From an uncultured Sphingomonadales bacterium (GTDB lineage: Bacteria; Pseudomonadota; Alphaproteobacteria; Sphingomonadales; Sphingomonadaceae): 64,000 nucleotides of DNA. A program made the translations under genes and the position numbers. The stretch is taken from assembly GCA_903821605.1 (NCBI GenBank), contig CAIJLZ010000006.1, forward strand, positions 1-64,000, written 5' to 3'. A model generated the notes under the pieces. It did no database searches. It saw nothing but the letters and a program-made list of their open reading frames with translations, and had not been told where the DNA came from. Below, piece after piece: positions 24,586-33,253 of this stretch. Each line of letters begins with the position of its first letter. Positions within the stretch are counted from its first letter, which is position 1.

Positions 24586-25593
24586 TCAACTGTAGAGCAT
24601 CACCACATTCGCAATGATATAGGCGAGCGAGATCACCACTAAGGAGATTTTGTCCAGTTTCAGTGAGGCTGCTTCACGGTCATTATAGCGTAGGCGCAGC
24701 GACCAGATGCTGACGAACACCGTCACAAAAATGGTGCCGACGGCCAGCAGGTTGAGCTGTTCGGCCAACGTGACGGCGGTTGTCTTCGGCAGATTATCCG
24801 ACAGCACGAACGCATTGGCACTGGCGGCGAAGATCGATCCGACCCCCAGCCCGAAGCGGGCGTCCAAGTCGTGCGAATGGACCAGCAAGGCCAACAAGCT
24901 CAATGCCACGGCCAAAATGGAAATCCAAAATTCCTTGAACAGCACCATCATGCTGCTGCGTTCAAGATCGGTCGCCACCACCAGTCGCGAATAGACTGCA
25001 TTGGGTGTTGCGCTCGACCGCAAGCCATAGTCGGTGGGATAGACATGTGCCGCGACAAACGGCTTTTCGAGCGTTACCTTCCACCCCGGCACGGTCAGGC
25101 CCGGATCAAGCGCCGTCCCGCGATCTGCGACATATTGCAATGTGCTTGTATCATATGTGGAGTCTTCCAACTCGATGGTGAGGCGGTGGTTATCGAGCGG
25201 GAAGCGTTTGACATCGAATTGATGGAATAACGTGGCCTGCACCCGTATCGTGGAATAATGATATCCCATGTCGTCGAGGATCTCGGTATCCGACCGCGAA
25301 TTGATGATGCCGTTCGCGATTTCGAAGGTCTTCTGGGGTTCGATGTCTGAACCCTTCCAGCGCATCCACACCCACATATCGACGTCGAAGGTCCCATCCT
25401 TCTGCGACACATTGCTGATGCGTAGCAGATAAGCGCCGACCTGAACCATGGTGGCGGTCGATGCGGTGCTCTCGGCACTGCTGGCGGCAGGCGCGGGCTC
25501 CGCATGGGCGGGGGCCCCCATCACGAGAACTGCAAACGCGCAGCAGAGGGAGAGGCAGAAGCGGGAGAGGTGCTTGAAGGTCATCGCCGCCAA
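24586..25593 (-). CDS. Prokaryotic pentameric ligand-gated ion channel homologue
   Basis: A 335-aa protein: signal peptide (1-31), a beta-sandwich extracellular domain with VQVGAYLLRISNVSQKDGTF, MWVWMRWKGSD and the loop KRFPLDNHRLTIELEDS where the conserved Pro of the 'Cys-loop' lies without cysteines, as in GLIC/ELIC. Four C-terminal membrane helices follow: WISILAVALSLLALLV, a pore-region GVGSIFAASANAFVL, AVGTIFVTVFVSIWSL and VVISLAYIIANVVML. Ligand and ion selectivity unknown. It is monocistronic. Confidence 0.75.
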   Translation of the reverse strand: MAAMTFKHLSRFCLSLCCAFAVLVMGAPAHAEPAPAASSAESTASTATMVQVGAYLLRISNVSQKDGTFDVDMWVWMRWKGSDIEPQKTFEIANGIINSRSDTEILDDMGYHYSTIRVQATLFHQFDVKRFPLDNHRLTIELEDSTYDTSTLQYVADRGTALDPGLTVPGWKVTLEKPFVAAHVYPTDYGLRSSATPNAVYSRLVVATDLERSSMMVLFKEFWISILAVALSLLALLVHSHDLDARFGLGVGSIFAASANAFVLSDNLPKTTAVTLAEQLNLLAVGTIFVTVFVSIWSLRLRYNDREAASLKLDKISLVVISLAYIIANVVMLYS

Positions 25594-25692
25594 CTATCGC
25601 TGGCATCCGATGCGGTAAATGATTGTTGCAGCCAAGCTGGGGGTGTCGGCCTGCCCAGTTATGCCGAATTGGTGCCGGTATCCATTGAAAGG

Positions 25693-25717
25693 CCCGGAAC
25701 CGGCTTGCGGTTCCGGG
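25693..25717. terminator. Strong stem-loop downstream of the VOC gene
   Basis: CCCGGAACCG (25693-25702), five-base loop, CGGTTCCGGG (25708-25717); on the minus strand it is followed by CCTTTC. Probably terminates the VOC gene. Confidence 0.5.
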
Positions 25718-25737
25718 TCATGTCGCATGGTCGGTGA

Positions 25738-26109
25738 TTAGCCGGCTAGGTGCAGCGCGCAGAGCTTGTTGCCGTCGGGATCACGCAAATAGGCGAGATA
25801 ATAAGGGCTGCCCTCGCGGTAACCGGGCGCGTCTTCGCAGGTCGTCCCACCGTTCTCGATCCCGGCCTGATGCCAAGCGTCAGCCTGCTCCGGCGTCATC
25901 AGAAAACCGATGGTGCCGCCATTGGCATGAGTCGCGGGCTGGCCATCAATGGGTTTGGTGATGATAAACAAGCCGCCATTATGCTGGTAAATGAGCCGAC
26001 CGTTGGCGTCCTCAATGGCGCTTGGCCCACCAAAAGCCGCGAAGGTGGCATTGAAGAATTTTTTCGAGCGGGCAATATCGTTGCTACCCACCATGACGTG
26101 ACTGAACAT
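25738..26109 (-). CDS. VOC/glyoxalase-family protein
   Basis: A 123-aa single-domain vicinal-oxygen-chelate protein: FSHVMVGSNDIARSKKFF at the start and YYLAYLRDPDGNKLCALHL at the end, the glyoxalase/bleomycin-resistance fold. Metal ligands are plausible (H4 and a late Glu/His) but the reaction is not predictable. Confidence 0.8.
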   Translation of the reverse strand: MFSHVMVGSNDIARSKKFFNATFAAFGGPSAIEDANGRLIYQHNGGLFIITKPIDGQPATHANGGTIGFLMTPEQADAWHQAGIENGGTTCEDAPGYREGSPYYLAYLRDPDGNKLCALHLAG

Positions 26110-26260
26110 GACCTGATCTCTCCTCGTGATCGCAATCGTCAGAGTTTATGACCGACAATCGGCGCGTCAAGCGGAAGTAATGGGCAATATAGACGGGTAA
26201 ATGGTGGCTCGTCGGGGCGAAGGCGCCACATACGGCAATGTTCGCGGTTTTGTGCGCAAA

Positions 26261-26337
<77 letters not shown>

Positions 26338-26487
26338 CGGGCACGTTGCCGCGCGAGAAAGGCGCTTAGCAAAGCATGGGGAGGGACGCCAGCGGCTTTT
26401 TGCATTTTGCCGCCGGTGGTTGCTGATCGGGCATGTGAATGCGCGAACATGCCTTGATGGTGCGGCTGTTGCTGCGCCGCAACAATT

Positions 26488-26504
26488 ATGACAATTTGAT
26501 GACA
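26488..26504 (-). promoter_or_regulatory. Pho-box-like PhoB site
   Basis: Two ATGACA hexamers start exactly 11 bases apart; on the minus strand this reads TGTCAT-N5-TGTCAT, the spacing of the PhoB consensus. It lies 100 bases upstream of a phosphate-selective porin, which is the expected Pho regulon member. Orientation is opposite to the gene, so it needs support. Confidence 0.5.
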
Positions 26505-26604
26505 TGCGTGGCGATCTTGCCTTTTCTTCGTCGGTTCTCACGGCCTATGGCGCTGTGGGCAAGACTGGCAATGCGCATCGGCAGGGTGCAGTTGGGGGAT
26601 CGAT

Positions 26605-28056
26605 ATGACGAAGATGGCGCGCGCAACCGGCGCAATTTCCGCAGTGACGCTGGCATTGCTGGCGTCGGGCCCGGTCGTCCTCCCTCGCCCTGCCATGGCG
26701 GCTGAAGGGTCCGCTGCCGACCGGTTGTTGCAACGCCTCGAGGCGCTTGAAACGCGGGTGCGGCTGTTGGAAGCGCGCAATGCCGAACTGGAAGCAGCAG
26801 CGCTCAAAACGGCTGCGCCGGTGAGTACCTCCGGCGCCTCCAGCGCCTCCAGCGTCCTTAGCGTCGCCAGTTCGACCACCCCGGCGGTGGCGGTGGCGGT
26901 GTCGAGTCCCGCACCGGTTGCCGTCGCGGCGGCACAGTCCGATTTCACGATCAAGCCGCGTGCCATGGTGCACATGGATTTCGCGGCCTTTCACGCGCGG
27001 GCCGGGGGTTATGATTTCAACAACGGTACCGATCTGCGGCGCGGCCGGTTCGGGCTGGAGGGCACGCTCTACACCGCGTTCAAATGGCGGGTTGATGCGG
27101 AGTTCGTCAAAAAATCGACCAAGCTGTTGGATGCGTATCTTCAATATGCGGTGTCGCCGCGCCTGAGCGTGACCATCGGCCAGCACAAGGCGCCGTTCGG
27201 ACTGGAAGGCAATAGTTCGGACGCGATCAATACGTTCATGGAGCGCGGCATGGCGGTAAATGCGTTCAGCGCGGTCGGTGCTGAACGACGGGTTGGCGTG
27301 AGCCTGGCCTATACGACGCCGCATCTGATGGCGGCATTCGGCGTGTTCGGATCGGGCGAGGATGTGACGCGCAATGCGACGACGCCTGATGAGGGCTATG
27401 GCGTGAATGGCCGAGTCGTTGTGGTGCCGGTGCAGGATAAGACGACCACGTTGCAATTGGGCGTGGCAGGCTATCACGCCACCAATTTCGCCGCCGATAG
27501 TGTTTCGGTTGGTGACCGTCCGGGCGTTCGGGTCGATGATGGTAATCTGATCGAGGCCAAGTCGATCACCCATGTCCGCGACGCCGATTATGTGGGGGCG
27601 GAAGCCATCGCCATCCATGGGCCGTTCTCGGTGCAGGGCGAATATGGGCGCTTGATGCTCTCGCGCGATGCCGGGCTGGCCAATCTCGATTTCGATGGTT
27701 TTTACGTTTTTGGCAGTTGGGTGCTGACCGGGGAGCAGCGGGCGGTCAAAAATGGCGTGGTTGACCGGTTGAAGCCGCTGGCGAAATTTGATCCGCGTGC
27801 GGGCAAATGGGGCGCGGTGGAATTGGCGGCGCGCTATGATCAGTTGGATTTGACCGATACCGGTCTGTCGCCGCTCACGCGCAAGGCGGTGACGTGGACC
27901 GGTGCGGTCAACTGGTATCTCAACCCTTATGCCCGCATCCTGTTCAACTATATCCGTTTCAAGGGGACGAACTCGCCATTGGTGGCGAGCCCGCTGGTTG
28001 ATGGGGCGACTGCCAAGGGCGATGCCTTCGCGACCCGGCTGCAATTTGACTTTTGA
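26605..28056 (+). CDS. Phosphate-selective porin OprO/OprP-like
   Basis: A 483-aa outer-membrane protein: signal peptide ending about residue 32 (PAMAAEG), a short coiled coil (RLLQRLEALETRVRLLEARN, 38-57), an Ala/Ser/Val linker, then a beta-barrel of the porin O/P family (LRRGRFGLEGTLYTAFKWRV, VTIGQHKAPFGLEG) ending with the usual terminal Phe (LQFDF). It imports phosphate or polyphosphate. A Pho-box-like repeat is upstream. Confidence 0.85.
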   Translation: MTKMARATGAISAVTLALLASGPVVLPRPAMAAEGSAADRLLQRLEALETRVRLLEARNAELEAAALKTAAPVSTSGASSASSVLSVASSTTPAVAVAVSSPAPVAVAAAQSDFTIKPRAMVHMDFAAFHARAGGYDFNNGTDLRRGRFGLEGTLYTAFKWRVDAEFVKKSTKLLDAYLQYAVSPRLSVTIGQHKAPFGLEGNSSDAINTFMERGMAVNAFSAVGAERRVGVSLAYTTPHLMAAFGVFGSGEDVTRNATTPDEGYGVNGRVVVVPVQDKTTTLQLGVAGYHATNFAADSVSVGDRPGVRVDDGNLIEAKSITHVRDADYVGAEAIAIHGPFSVQGEYGRLMLSRDAGLANLDFDGFYVFGSWVLTGEQRAVKNGVVDRLKPLAKFDPRAGKWGAVELAARYDQLDLTDTGLSPLTRKAVTWTGAVNWYLNPYARILFNYIRFKGTNSPLVASPLVDGATAKGDAFATRLQFDF

Positions 28057-28071
28057 TCGGGCCGGGCGCGG

Positions 28072-28806
28072 TTAATCCATTTCGTCGATCATCTTCGCCT
28101 TGAGCCGGTTCAGCGCGGCCTTTTTGATCTGGCAGACCCGGGCCGCGCCTACGCCCAGCAATTCCCCGATTTCGTGGAGATTGAGTTCCTCCACGAAATA
28201 GAGTTGCAGCACCAATGCCTCACGCTGGTCGAGTGCCGATACATGCCGGGCGAGGGCCTCATGCAATTGGCGCTCGGCGAGCGCGTCTTCGGCGTTGGCG
28301 GTCTGATCGGCGAACCATTGGCTTTGATCGGAATAATTGTCGTCGATTGATTCTTGCCACACCGGCTGGGCGCGGGCGAGCATGGCGTGATAGTCCGCGC
28401 CGCCAAGCCCCAGTTGCGCCGCCATTTCGGCATCGCTCGGCGGGCGCATCAGCCGTTGCTCAAGCTGGTCGCGGACGGCCATGATCTTACGGCGATCCGC
28501 CATGCCGCCGCGCCCGATCGGCGCTTCACGGCGCAGCGCATCGATCATCGCGCCACGCACCCGCATCGCGGCATAGGGGCCGAAATCAAGCCCGCGATCC
28601 TCGAACGTGCGGGCGGCCTCAACCATCGCGATCAGGCCGATCTGGATCAGGTCTTCGACCTCAATCGCGCTGGAGACGCGGCCATGGACATGCCATGCAA
28701 TGCGGCGGACAAGCGGGGTATGGCGGTTGACCAAGGCGCGGATATCGCGCTCGGCCGCGCCGGGGCCATAAGTGAGGCCGGGTGTGGTGATGACTTGATG
28801 CTGCAT
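28072..28806 (-). CDS. fliA: Flagellar sigma factor sigma-28
   Basis: A 244-aa sigma-70-family factor lacking region 1.1: region 2 VEDLIQIGLIAMVEAARTF, region 3 and region 4 ELNLHEIGELLGVGAARVCQ with its helix-turn-helix. It directs late flagellar genes and is held by FlgM. The ATG shares a base with the flhA stop (TGATG), so it is coupled to flhA. Sites it could read are present at 32474-32500 and 40963-40989. Confidence 0.9.
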   Translation of the reverse strand: MQHQVITTPGLTYGPGAAERDIRALVNRHTPLVRRIAWHVHGRVSSAIEVEDLIQIGLIAMVEAARTFEDRGLDFGPYAAMRVRGAMIDALRREAPIGRGGMADRRKIMAVRDQLEQRLMRPPSDAEMAAQLGLGGADYHAMLARAQPVWQESIDDNYSDQSQWFADQTANAEDALAERQLHEALARHVSALDQREALVLQLYFVEELNLHEIGELLGVGAARVCQIKKAALNRLKAKMIDEMD

Positions 28807-30923
28807 CAATGGTCTCCGGAACCGGGGGCGGCGTGGGGGGTCGGCAGGCTGGCGGGCTTGCCGCTGCCGATCACCGCGATCACGTCGACGGTTTTGCTTT
28901 CGGGAATTTCAAGGAAGGACAGGACCGGCACATCGCCGAGCTGCGCCCGCAACAAACGGGCCAGCGCCAAGCGACAGGGCGGCGAGGTGACAACGGCGAA
29001 ACCGCGTGCGGCGAGCAGCAGTGGCTGCACCGCATCCTGTACCGCGCGCGTGATGCGTTCGGCCAAGGCGGGTTCGAATGGCCAAGGGGATTGCGGGCTG
29101 GTGCGGACCGCCTGCACCAACAGCGACTCCAACTCACTATCGAAGGTGATGGCCGGGAGCGGCATTTTCACCGGTACGATGGACTGGACGATCAACGGCC
29201 CCAATCGCTGGCGCACCGCTTCGAGCAGCACCGCCGGTTCCTGATCGCGCCCGCCGAGTTCGACCAGCGCTTCCGCCACGCGGCGGAAATCGCGCAGCGG
29301 CACCCGTTCGGTCAGCAGCCCCCGGCAAACCTGACCGAGCAGGCTGAGCGCATAGGGCTGCGGGCTGAGATTTTGCGCCAGTTGCGGATAGCTCTCCCTC
29401 AGCGTTTCAAGCAGCGCCTGCATATCATCAAGGCCGAACAATTCGGCAGCCGACGCGGTGATCAGGCTGTTGAGATGGGTTGCCACCACGGTCGGCGCAT
29501 CGACCACGGTGTAACCGGCGGCAATCGCATCGGCGCGCTTGTCGGCCTTGATCCACAGCGCGTCCATGCCGAAGCTGGGATCCTTGACGGCGCGGCCGCT
29601 AATGCCGTCCATACAGTCGCCGGAATCGAGCGCGAGCAGATCATGGGGATAGACCTGATCTTCGCCCACCGTCACGCCCGCGATGCGGACGCGATAGGCA
29701 TGGCCGGGCAGGGCCAGATCGTCCTTCACCCGCACCAAGGGCAATACAAAGCCCAGTTCGCGCGACAATTGACGGCGGATGCCGGAAATGCGGCCCATCA
29801 AGGGCGCGCCCTTGCGTTCGTCGACCAGTTCGACCAGCCCATAGCCGATCTCCAGCGTGATCGGGGCGAGATCGCTGACCTCGCTCCACGCGATGACATG
29901 GGGTTGTTCGGCTGGTGGGGCCGGGGCCGGGGCGTTCAGCGCCGCGATTTCGCGTTGCCGCAGTGCCCACCACATCCAGCCCGCGACCGAGGCTGCAGGC
30001 AGGATGATGAGTTGCGGCATGGCCGGAATCAATCCGAGCACGGTCAGGATTGCCGCCACCGGCGCCCAAGCGCGGCTATGGCTGAACTGCTCGCTGATCT
30101 GGCCCGATAGATCATGCGGCGATGAAACGCGGGTGACGATGGAAGCCGCGGCAATGGACAGCAGCAGCGCGGGAACCTGTGCGACCAGCGCATCGCCGAC
30201 GGCAAGCTGCACATAATTGCGGGCTGCGTCGGACAGGTCCATGCCATGGCTCGCGACACCTAGGATCAGGCCGCCGATGATATTGACCGCCAGGATCAGC
30301 AGCCCGGCCACGGCGTCGCCCTTCACGAATTTCGACGCGCCATCCATCGATCCGTGGAAATCGGCTTCAGTCGCGACCTCTTGGCGGCGGGTCTTGGCCT
30401 CATCCGGCGTGATCAGACCGGCGTTGAGATCGGCGTCGATGGCCATCTGCTTGCCCGGCATGGCGTCGAGCGTGAAGCGGGCCGAGACTTCCGATACCCG
30501 GCCTGCGCCCTTGGTGATGACGACAAGGTTGATGATCAGCAACACCGCAAATACCAGCAGGCCGACGATATAGTCGCCGCCGATCAGCACCTTGCCGAAG
30601 GCTTCGATCACATGGCCTGCGGCGGACGCCCCTTCATGGCCATGGACCAGCACGACGCGGGTCGATGCGACGTTGAGCGCAAGGCGGAACAAGGTGGCGA
30701 GCAACAACACGGTGGGGAAGGACGAAAAATCGAGCGGTCGAGCAGCATGGAGCGCCACCATCAGCACCGCGAGCGAGATCATGATATTGGTGACAAAACC
30801 GATATCCAGCACGATCGACGGCACCGGCACGATCATCAGCACCACGACCACGAGGATCGCGAGCGGCAGGACCGATCCGGCGGCGGCGTTGGTCCAGATG
30901 CGGAGCTTCAACCCCCGATTCAT
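28806..30923 (-). CDS. flhA: Flagellar export gate protein FlhA
   Basis: A 705-aa FHIPEP-family protein of normal length. The N-terminal half has about eight membrane helices and the conserved cytoplasmic loop (TKGAGRVSEVSARFTLDAMP, GKQMAIDADLNAGLI). The C-terminal cytosolic domain docks export substrates and chaperones. Its ATG overlaps the stop of the transglycosylase gene. Confidence 0.95.
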   Translation of the reverse strand: MNRGLKLRIWTNAAAGSVLPLAILVVVVLMIVPVPSIVLDIGFVTNIMISLAVLMVALHAARPLDFSSFPTVLLLATLFRLALNVASTRVVLVHGHEGASAAGHVIEAFGKVLIGGDYIVGLLVFAVLLIINLVVITKGAGRVSEVSARFTLDAMPGKQMAIDADLNAGLITPDEAKTRRQEVATEADFHGSMDGASKFVKGDAVAGLLILAVNIIGGLILGVASHGMDLSDAARNYVQLAVGDALVAQVPALLLSIAAASIVTRVSSPHDLSGQISEQFSHSRAWAPVAAILTVLGLIPAMPQLIILPAASVAGWMWWALRQREIAALNAPAPAPPAEQPHVIAWSEVSDLAPITLEIGYGLVELVDERKGAPLMGRISGIRRQLSRELGFVLPLVRVKDDLALPGHAYRVRIAGVTVGEDQVYPHDLLALDSGDCMDGISGRAVKDPSFGMDALWIKADKRADAIAAGYTVVDAPTVVATHLNSLITASAAELFGLDDMQALLETLRESYPQLAQNLSPQPYALSLLGQVCRGLLTERVPLRDFRRVAEALVELGGRDQEPAVLLEAVRQRLGPLIVQSIVPVKMPLPAITFDSELESLLVQAVRTSPQSPWPFEPALAERITRAVQDAVQPLLLAARGFAVVTSPPCRLALARLLRAQLGDVPVLSFLEIPESKTVDVIAVIGSGKPASLPTPHAAPGSGDH

Positions 30924-31762
30924 ACCGTGCCCTCGCCAAGCCCGGCGAGCCGTTCATAGGCGGCGCGGGCGAAGTCGAGCGAGAGATGACGCGGCATGGG
31001 TTCGAACGCCCGCATGATCGGCGCGCGGTCGGATGGGGGCAGGCCGGTCTTGGTCGGACTAAATGTGGACAGCGCCACCAGGCCGGGCGTCCATGTCACT
31101 GTGTCGAACGGCATCGCGGGTAGCGCGCCACCGGCCGCCAGCCGGTCGGCAAAATCGGCGCGGATCGCGGACAGCGAGCGCCAGTCGCCATCCGCCGTGC
31201 GGAAGATCGCGGGATTGGCGGCGGCGGCGTCCGGGAAAAGCGGCCCGGCAGCGGTGTCAGGATCGGCCGCCATGGCGGAGAGGAAACGGCTGGCGCCTTC
31301 TACGCCGAGGAAATGGGCAAGATAGAGGTCGACCCCTTCGGGTGGGCGGCCAAGCGATTGCTGCAATCGGTTGGCATTGTCCGCGGCCAGTTCGGCCGCC
31401 ATCGCCGCCGATGCTTCCGGCTGTTCGCGCAGGTCGAGCACCGCGTCGCGCAATGCGGGGTCATCGATGCGATAATGGCCAGTGCTATCACGGCTGATCG
31501 CGCTCGCCGCCCAGTCGAGTCCGTGATCGGGGCCATGGCGGCTGACGGTTGCGAGCCAAGTCTGGCGGGTGAATTGATAAAGGCCGGTTGCGCTTGACCG
31601 ACCGGCATGGGCCGTCGGGTCGAGCTGGCTTTCGATCCGTGCCTTGGCCAGCAGATAGGAAAAGTCGACGCCGGTCTGGCCGGCGGCGGCGGCAATGGCC
31701 CCGATGACGCGTTGTCGATTGGGCGGGGCCATCGGGGTGGGGGAGAGATCAGTTGTCGGCAT
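30920..31762 (-). CDS. Flagellum-associated lytic transglycosylase
   Basis: A 280-aa protein with an SLT-like domain: LLAKARIESQLDP (catalytic Glu) and SSATGLYQFTRQTWLATV near the N-terminus. It cuts peptidoglycan. FlgJ in this window has only the rod-binding domain, so this enzyme probably opens the wall for the rod (inference from its place between flgN and flhA). It has no evident signal peptide at the chosen ATG (31762); a TTG at 31840 would add 26 residues without one. It may be exported by the flagellar apparatus. Confidence 0.8.
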   Translation of the reverse strand: MPTTDLSPTPMAPPNRQRVIGAIAAAAGQTGVDFSYLLAKARIESQLDPTAHAGRSSATGLYQFTRQTWLATVSRHGPDHGLDWAASAISRDSTGHYRIDDPALRDAVLDLREQPEASAAMAAELAADNANRLQQSLGRPPEGVDLYLAHFLGVEGASRFLSAMAADPDTAAGPLFPDAAAANPAIFRTADGDWRSLSAIRADFADRLAAGGALPAMPFDTVTWTPGLVALSTFSPTKTGLPPSDRAPIMRAFEPMPRHLSLDFARAAYERLAGLGEGTV

Positions 31763-31836
31763 CTGGGGTTCCGGGTTGGACGTGCCCGCTATTTCGCAAG
31801 AGCCGTGCCAATTTGTCGGAAGGTCCGGAAAACCGC

Positions 31837-32148
31837 TCAATGATGCCGGTTTGAATAAAGTCCGGCACCCTTCATCCCACGCAATCCGCGCAGATGGTCA
31901 AGCTGTTGACGCGTCCAGTCCGTCAGATAATTGACCCGGATGCGGACAGCACTCGACAGGCGCATGACCTGTTCAAGCTGGGCGCGGTTTTCGGGTTGCG
32001 TTCGCCAGGCATCGCGCTGGCGACATTGTTCGACGACCACGGCCAACCGGTTGGTCGCTTCGCTGATCGCCTCGACATCGCGGCGATCAAGTGCGGCGAT
32101 TAGGGCTTGCTGGCAGGTGATCAACTGATCGAACAGGCGTTCGGTCAT
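31837..32148 (-). CDS. flgN: FlgN-like flagellar chaperone
   Basis: A 103-aa helical protein (MTERLFDQLITCQQALIAAL ...). Size, coiled-coil character and position right after flgM with an ATGA overlap match FlgN, the chaperone for hook-filament junction proteins FlgK and FlgL. Sequence similarity in this family is low, so the name rests partly on context. Confidence 0.72.
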   Translation of the reverse strand: MTERLFDQLITCQQALIAALDRRDVEAISEATNRLAVVVEQCRQRDAWRTQPENRAQLEQVMRLSSAVRIRVNYLTDWTRQQLDHLRGLRGMKGAGLYSNRHH

Positions 32149-32420
32149 TTGAGGAGCGCCTTGGCGATGGCGGCGGGATCGACGCCATAGGTGCCCATCG
32201 CAATCGCCTGCCGGATCGGCGCAAGCCGCGCATAGTCGATTGGCGGGCCTTCGCTCGCGATTTCGGCGGCCAGCCGGACGAGTTTCGGCAGGCTGGGCAG
32301 GTTGATGTTGCCCGCTTCGGTGGACGCCGCAGCGCTGGTGGTGGTACGGTTGGCCGTTGCGGCCGCCATGGTCTGCCCGGTAATCGGCCGGACAGATCCG
32401 AAAGAGATGGGATCGACCAT
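32145..32420 (-). CDS. flgM: Anti-sigma-28 factor FlgM
   Basis: A 91-aa protein with a low-complexity N-terminal half and a C-terminal FliA-binding part (KLVRLAAEIASEGPPIDYAR, then IRQAIAMGTYGVDPAAIAKAL). It blocks FliA until the hook is complete and is then secreted. Ribosome site GGGGCTAGAA. It has its own sigma-28 promoter, giving the usual feedback. Confidence 0.82.
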   Translation of the reverse strand: MVDPISFGSVRPITGQTMAAATANRTTTSAAASTEAGNINLPSLPKLVRLAAEIASEGPPIDYARLAPIRQAIAMGTYGVDPAAIAKALLK

Positions 32421-32439
32421 TTCTAGCCCCTGGGTTCAT

Positions 32440-32461
32440 GGCTGTCGAAAAGCCGACAGCC
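32440..32461 (-). promoter_or_regulatory. Stem-loop in the flgM leader
   Basis: GGCTGTCG and CGACAGCC pair around a six-base loop, between the sigma-28 promoter and the flgM ribosome site. It has no T run. It could be the end of the flgA message or a leader structure. Confidence 0.4.
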
Positions 32462-32473
32462 TGCTGTCAGCAA

Positions 32474-32500
32474 TTAACGGCGGGCCTGCCCCGATCTTTA
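32474..32500 (-). promoter_or_regulatory. Sigma-28 promoter of flgM
   Basis: On the minus strand TAAA (32500-32497), exactly 15 bases, then GCCGTTAA (32481-32474). The consensus is TAAA-N15-GCCGATAA, so only one base differs. It overlaps the last codons of flgA. Confidence 0.8.
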
Positions 32501-32983
32501 ACGCGCGATGGCGGCGCGGCCGGGGCCGGTGACGGTTACGGTCACGATTAGCGGCTGCCCGGCCGACAAGCTTTTGACACGCAGCGGCTTGCCAAGCTGG
32601 CCGTCATCCAGGGCCACTGCTGCACTGGTCACGCTGAAACCCGGGCCATCGGCATCCAGCTCGACCAGATCACCGCGCCGGATAACCCGGAGGGCGGCGG
32701 CAGGGGCTATGGTCGGGATTGTGGCCTGTACCGGCACGCGAATCCGCCAACCAAGCGCGGGGCAGCGGATCGCCATGGCCCCATCGGCGGGCGGTGCGAT
32801 TTCTGCGGCCACCGGGCAGGCCGCCAGACGCAACCGACGGTCAAGTGGCTGCGGCTTGGCATCACCGGCCTGCGCCGCCACCCGCGCATCCAATGTGGCC
32901 AGGTCTTCAAATGCCTGAGCCGCCGCCGGAACGACAACGAGCAAGGGCAGGATGCAGGCAGGTAGCAGATAGTGGCGGGGCAT
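32498..32983 (-). CDS. flgA: FlgA, flagellar P-ring assembly chaperone
   Basis: A 161-aa periplasmic protein with signal peptide (LPACILPLLVVVPAAAQA) and a SAF-like C-terminal domain (RVIRRGDLVELDADGPGFSV, then LSAGQPLIVTVTVTGPG). It helps FlgI polymerise. Start 32983 or 32998; neither has a clear ribosome site and the 5' leader predicted from the sigma-54 promoter is short. Confidence 0.85.
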   Translation of the reverse strand: MPRHYLLPACILPLLVVVPAAAQAFEDLATLDARVAAQAGDAKPQPLDRRLRLAACPVAAEIAPPADGAMAIRCPALGWRIRVPVQATIPTIAPAAALRVIRRGDLVELDADGPGFSVTSAAVALDDGQLGKPLRVKSLSAGQPLIVTVTVTGPGRAAIAR

Positions 32984-33025
32984 GATCAACTGGTCCATCG
33001 GCAGCAGAGAGATGCTGTTGTGTCC

Positions 33026-33041
33026 AGCAAGGCGCGTGCCA
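33026..33041 (-). promoter_or_regulatory. Sigma-54 promoter of flgA
   Basis: On the minus strand TGGCACG-CGCC-TTGCT, a full match to the -24/-12 consensus TGGCACG-N4-TTGCW. The nearest gene downstream is flgA. Confidence 0.85.
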
Positions 33042-33165
33042 GTTGAGGTGAGGCGCGGGTCTGGCCACCCGTCCGGCATGGCCTTGTCGGATTTCCGACG
33101 CGGTGCGGTTAACGGCGCGACAGTCGGTGCGACAGATCAAGGGTTTCCGGCTGTTTTCGCACTTT

Positions 33166-33181
33166 TGGCACGGCGTTTGCT
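33166..33181 (+). promoter_or_regulatory. Sigma-54 promoter of the flgB operon
   Basis: TGGCACG-GCGT-TTGCT, again a full consensus match, 73 bases before the flgB start. It diverges from the flgA promoter 125 bases away, so shared enhancer sites between them are likely. Confidence 0.88.
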
Positions 33182-33253
33182 TTGGTCGGGGCACGTGGCT
33201 CCCAGCGCTTTTTCATCGGCGGGGGCCGTTCAGTGAAAGGAACGATCACGGCC

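Noticed and set aside
26545-28044. 499-codon open frame antisense to the OprO/P porin
   Set aside because: His/Arg-rich composition typical of antisense frames in high-GC DNA; the porin on the other strand has signal peptide, barrel motifs and terminal Phe.
28809-30110. 433-codon open frame antisense to flhA
   Set aside because: Arg/His/Gln-rich shadow of a well-conserved export protein.
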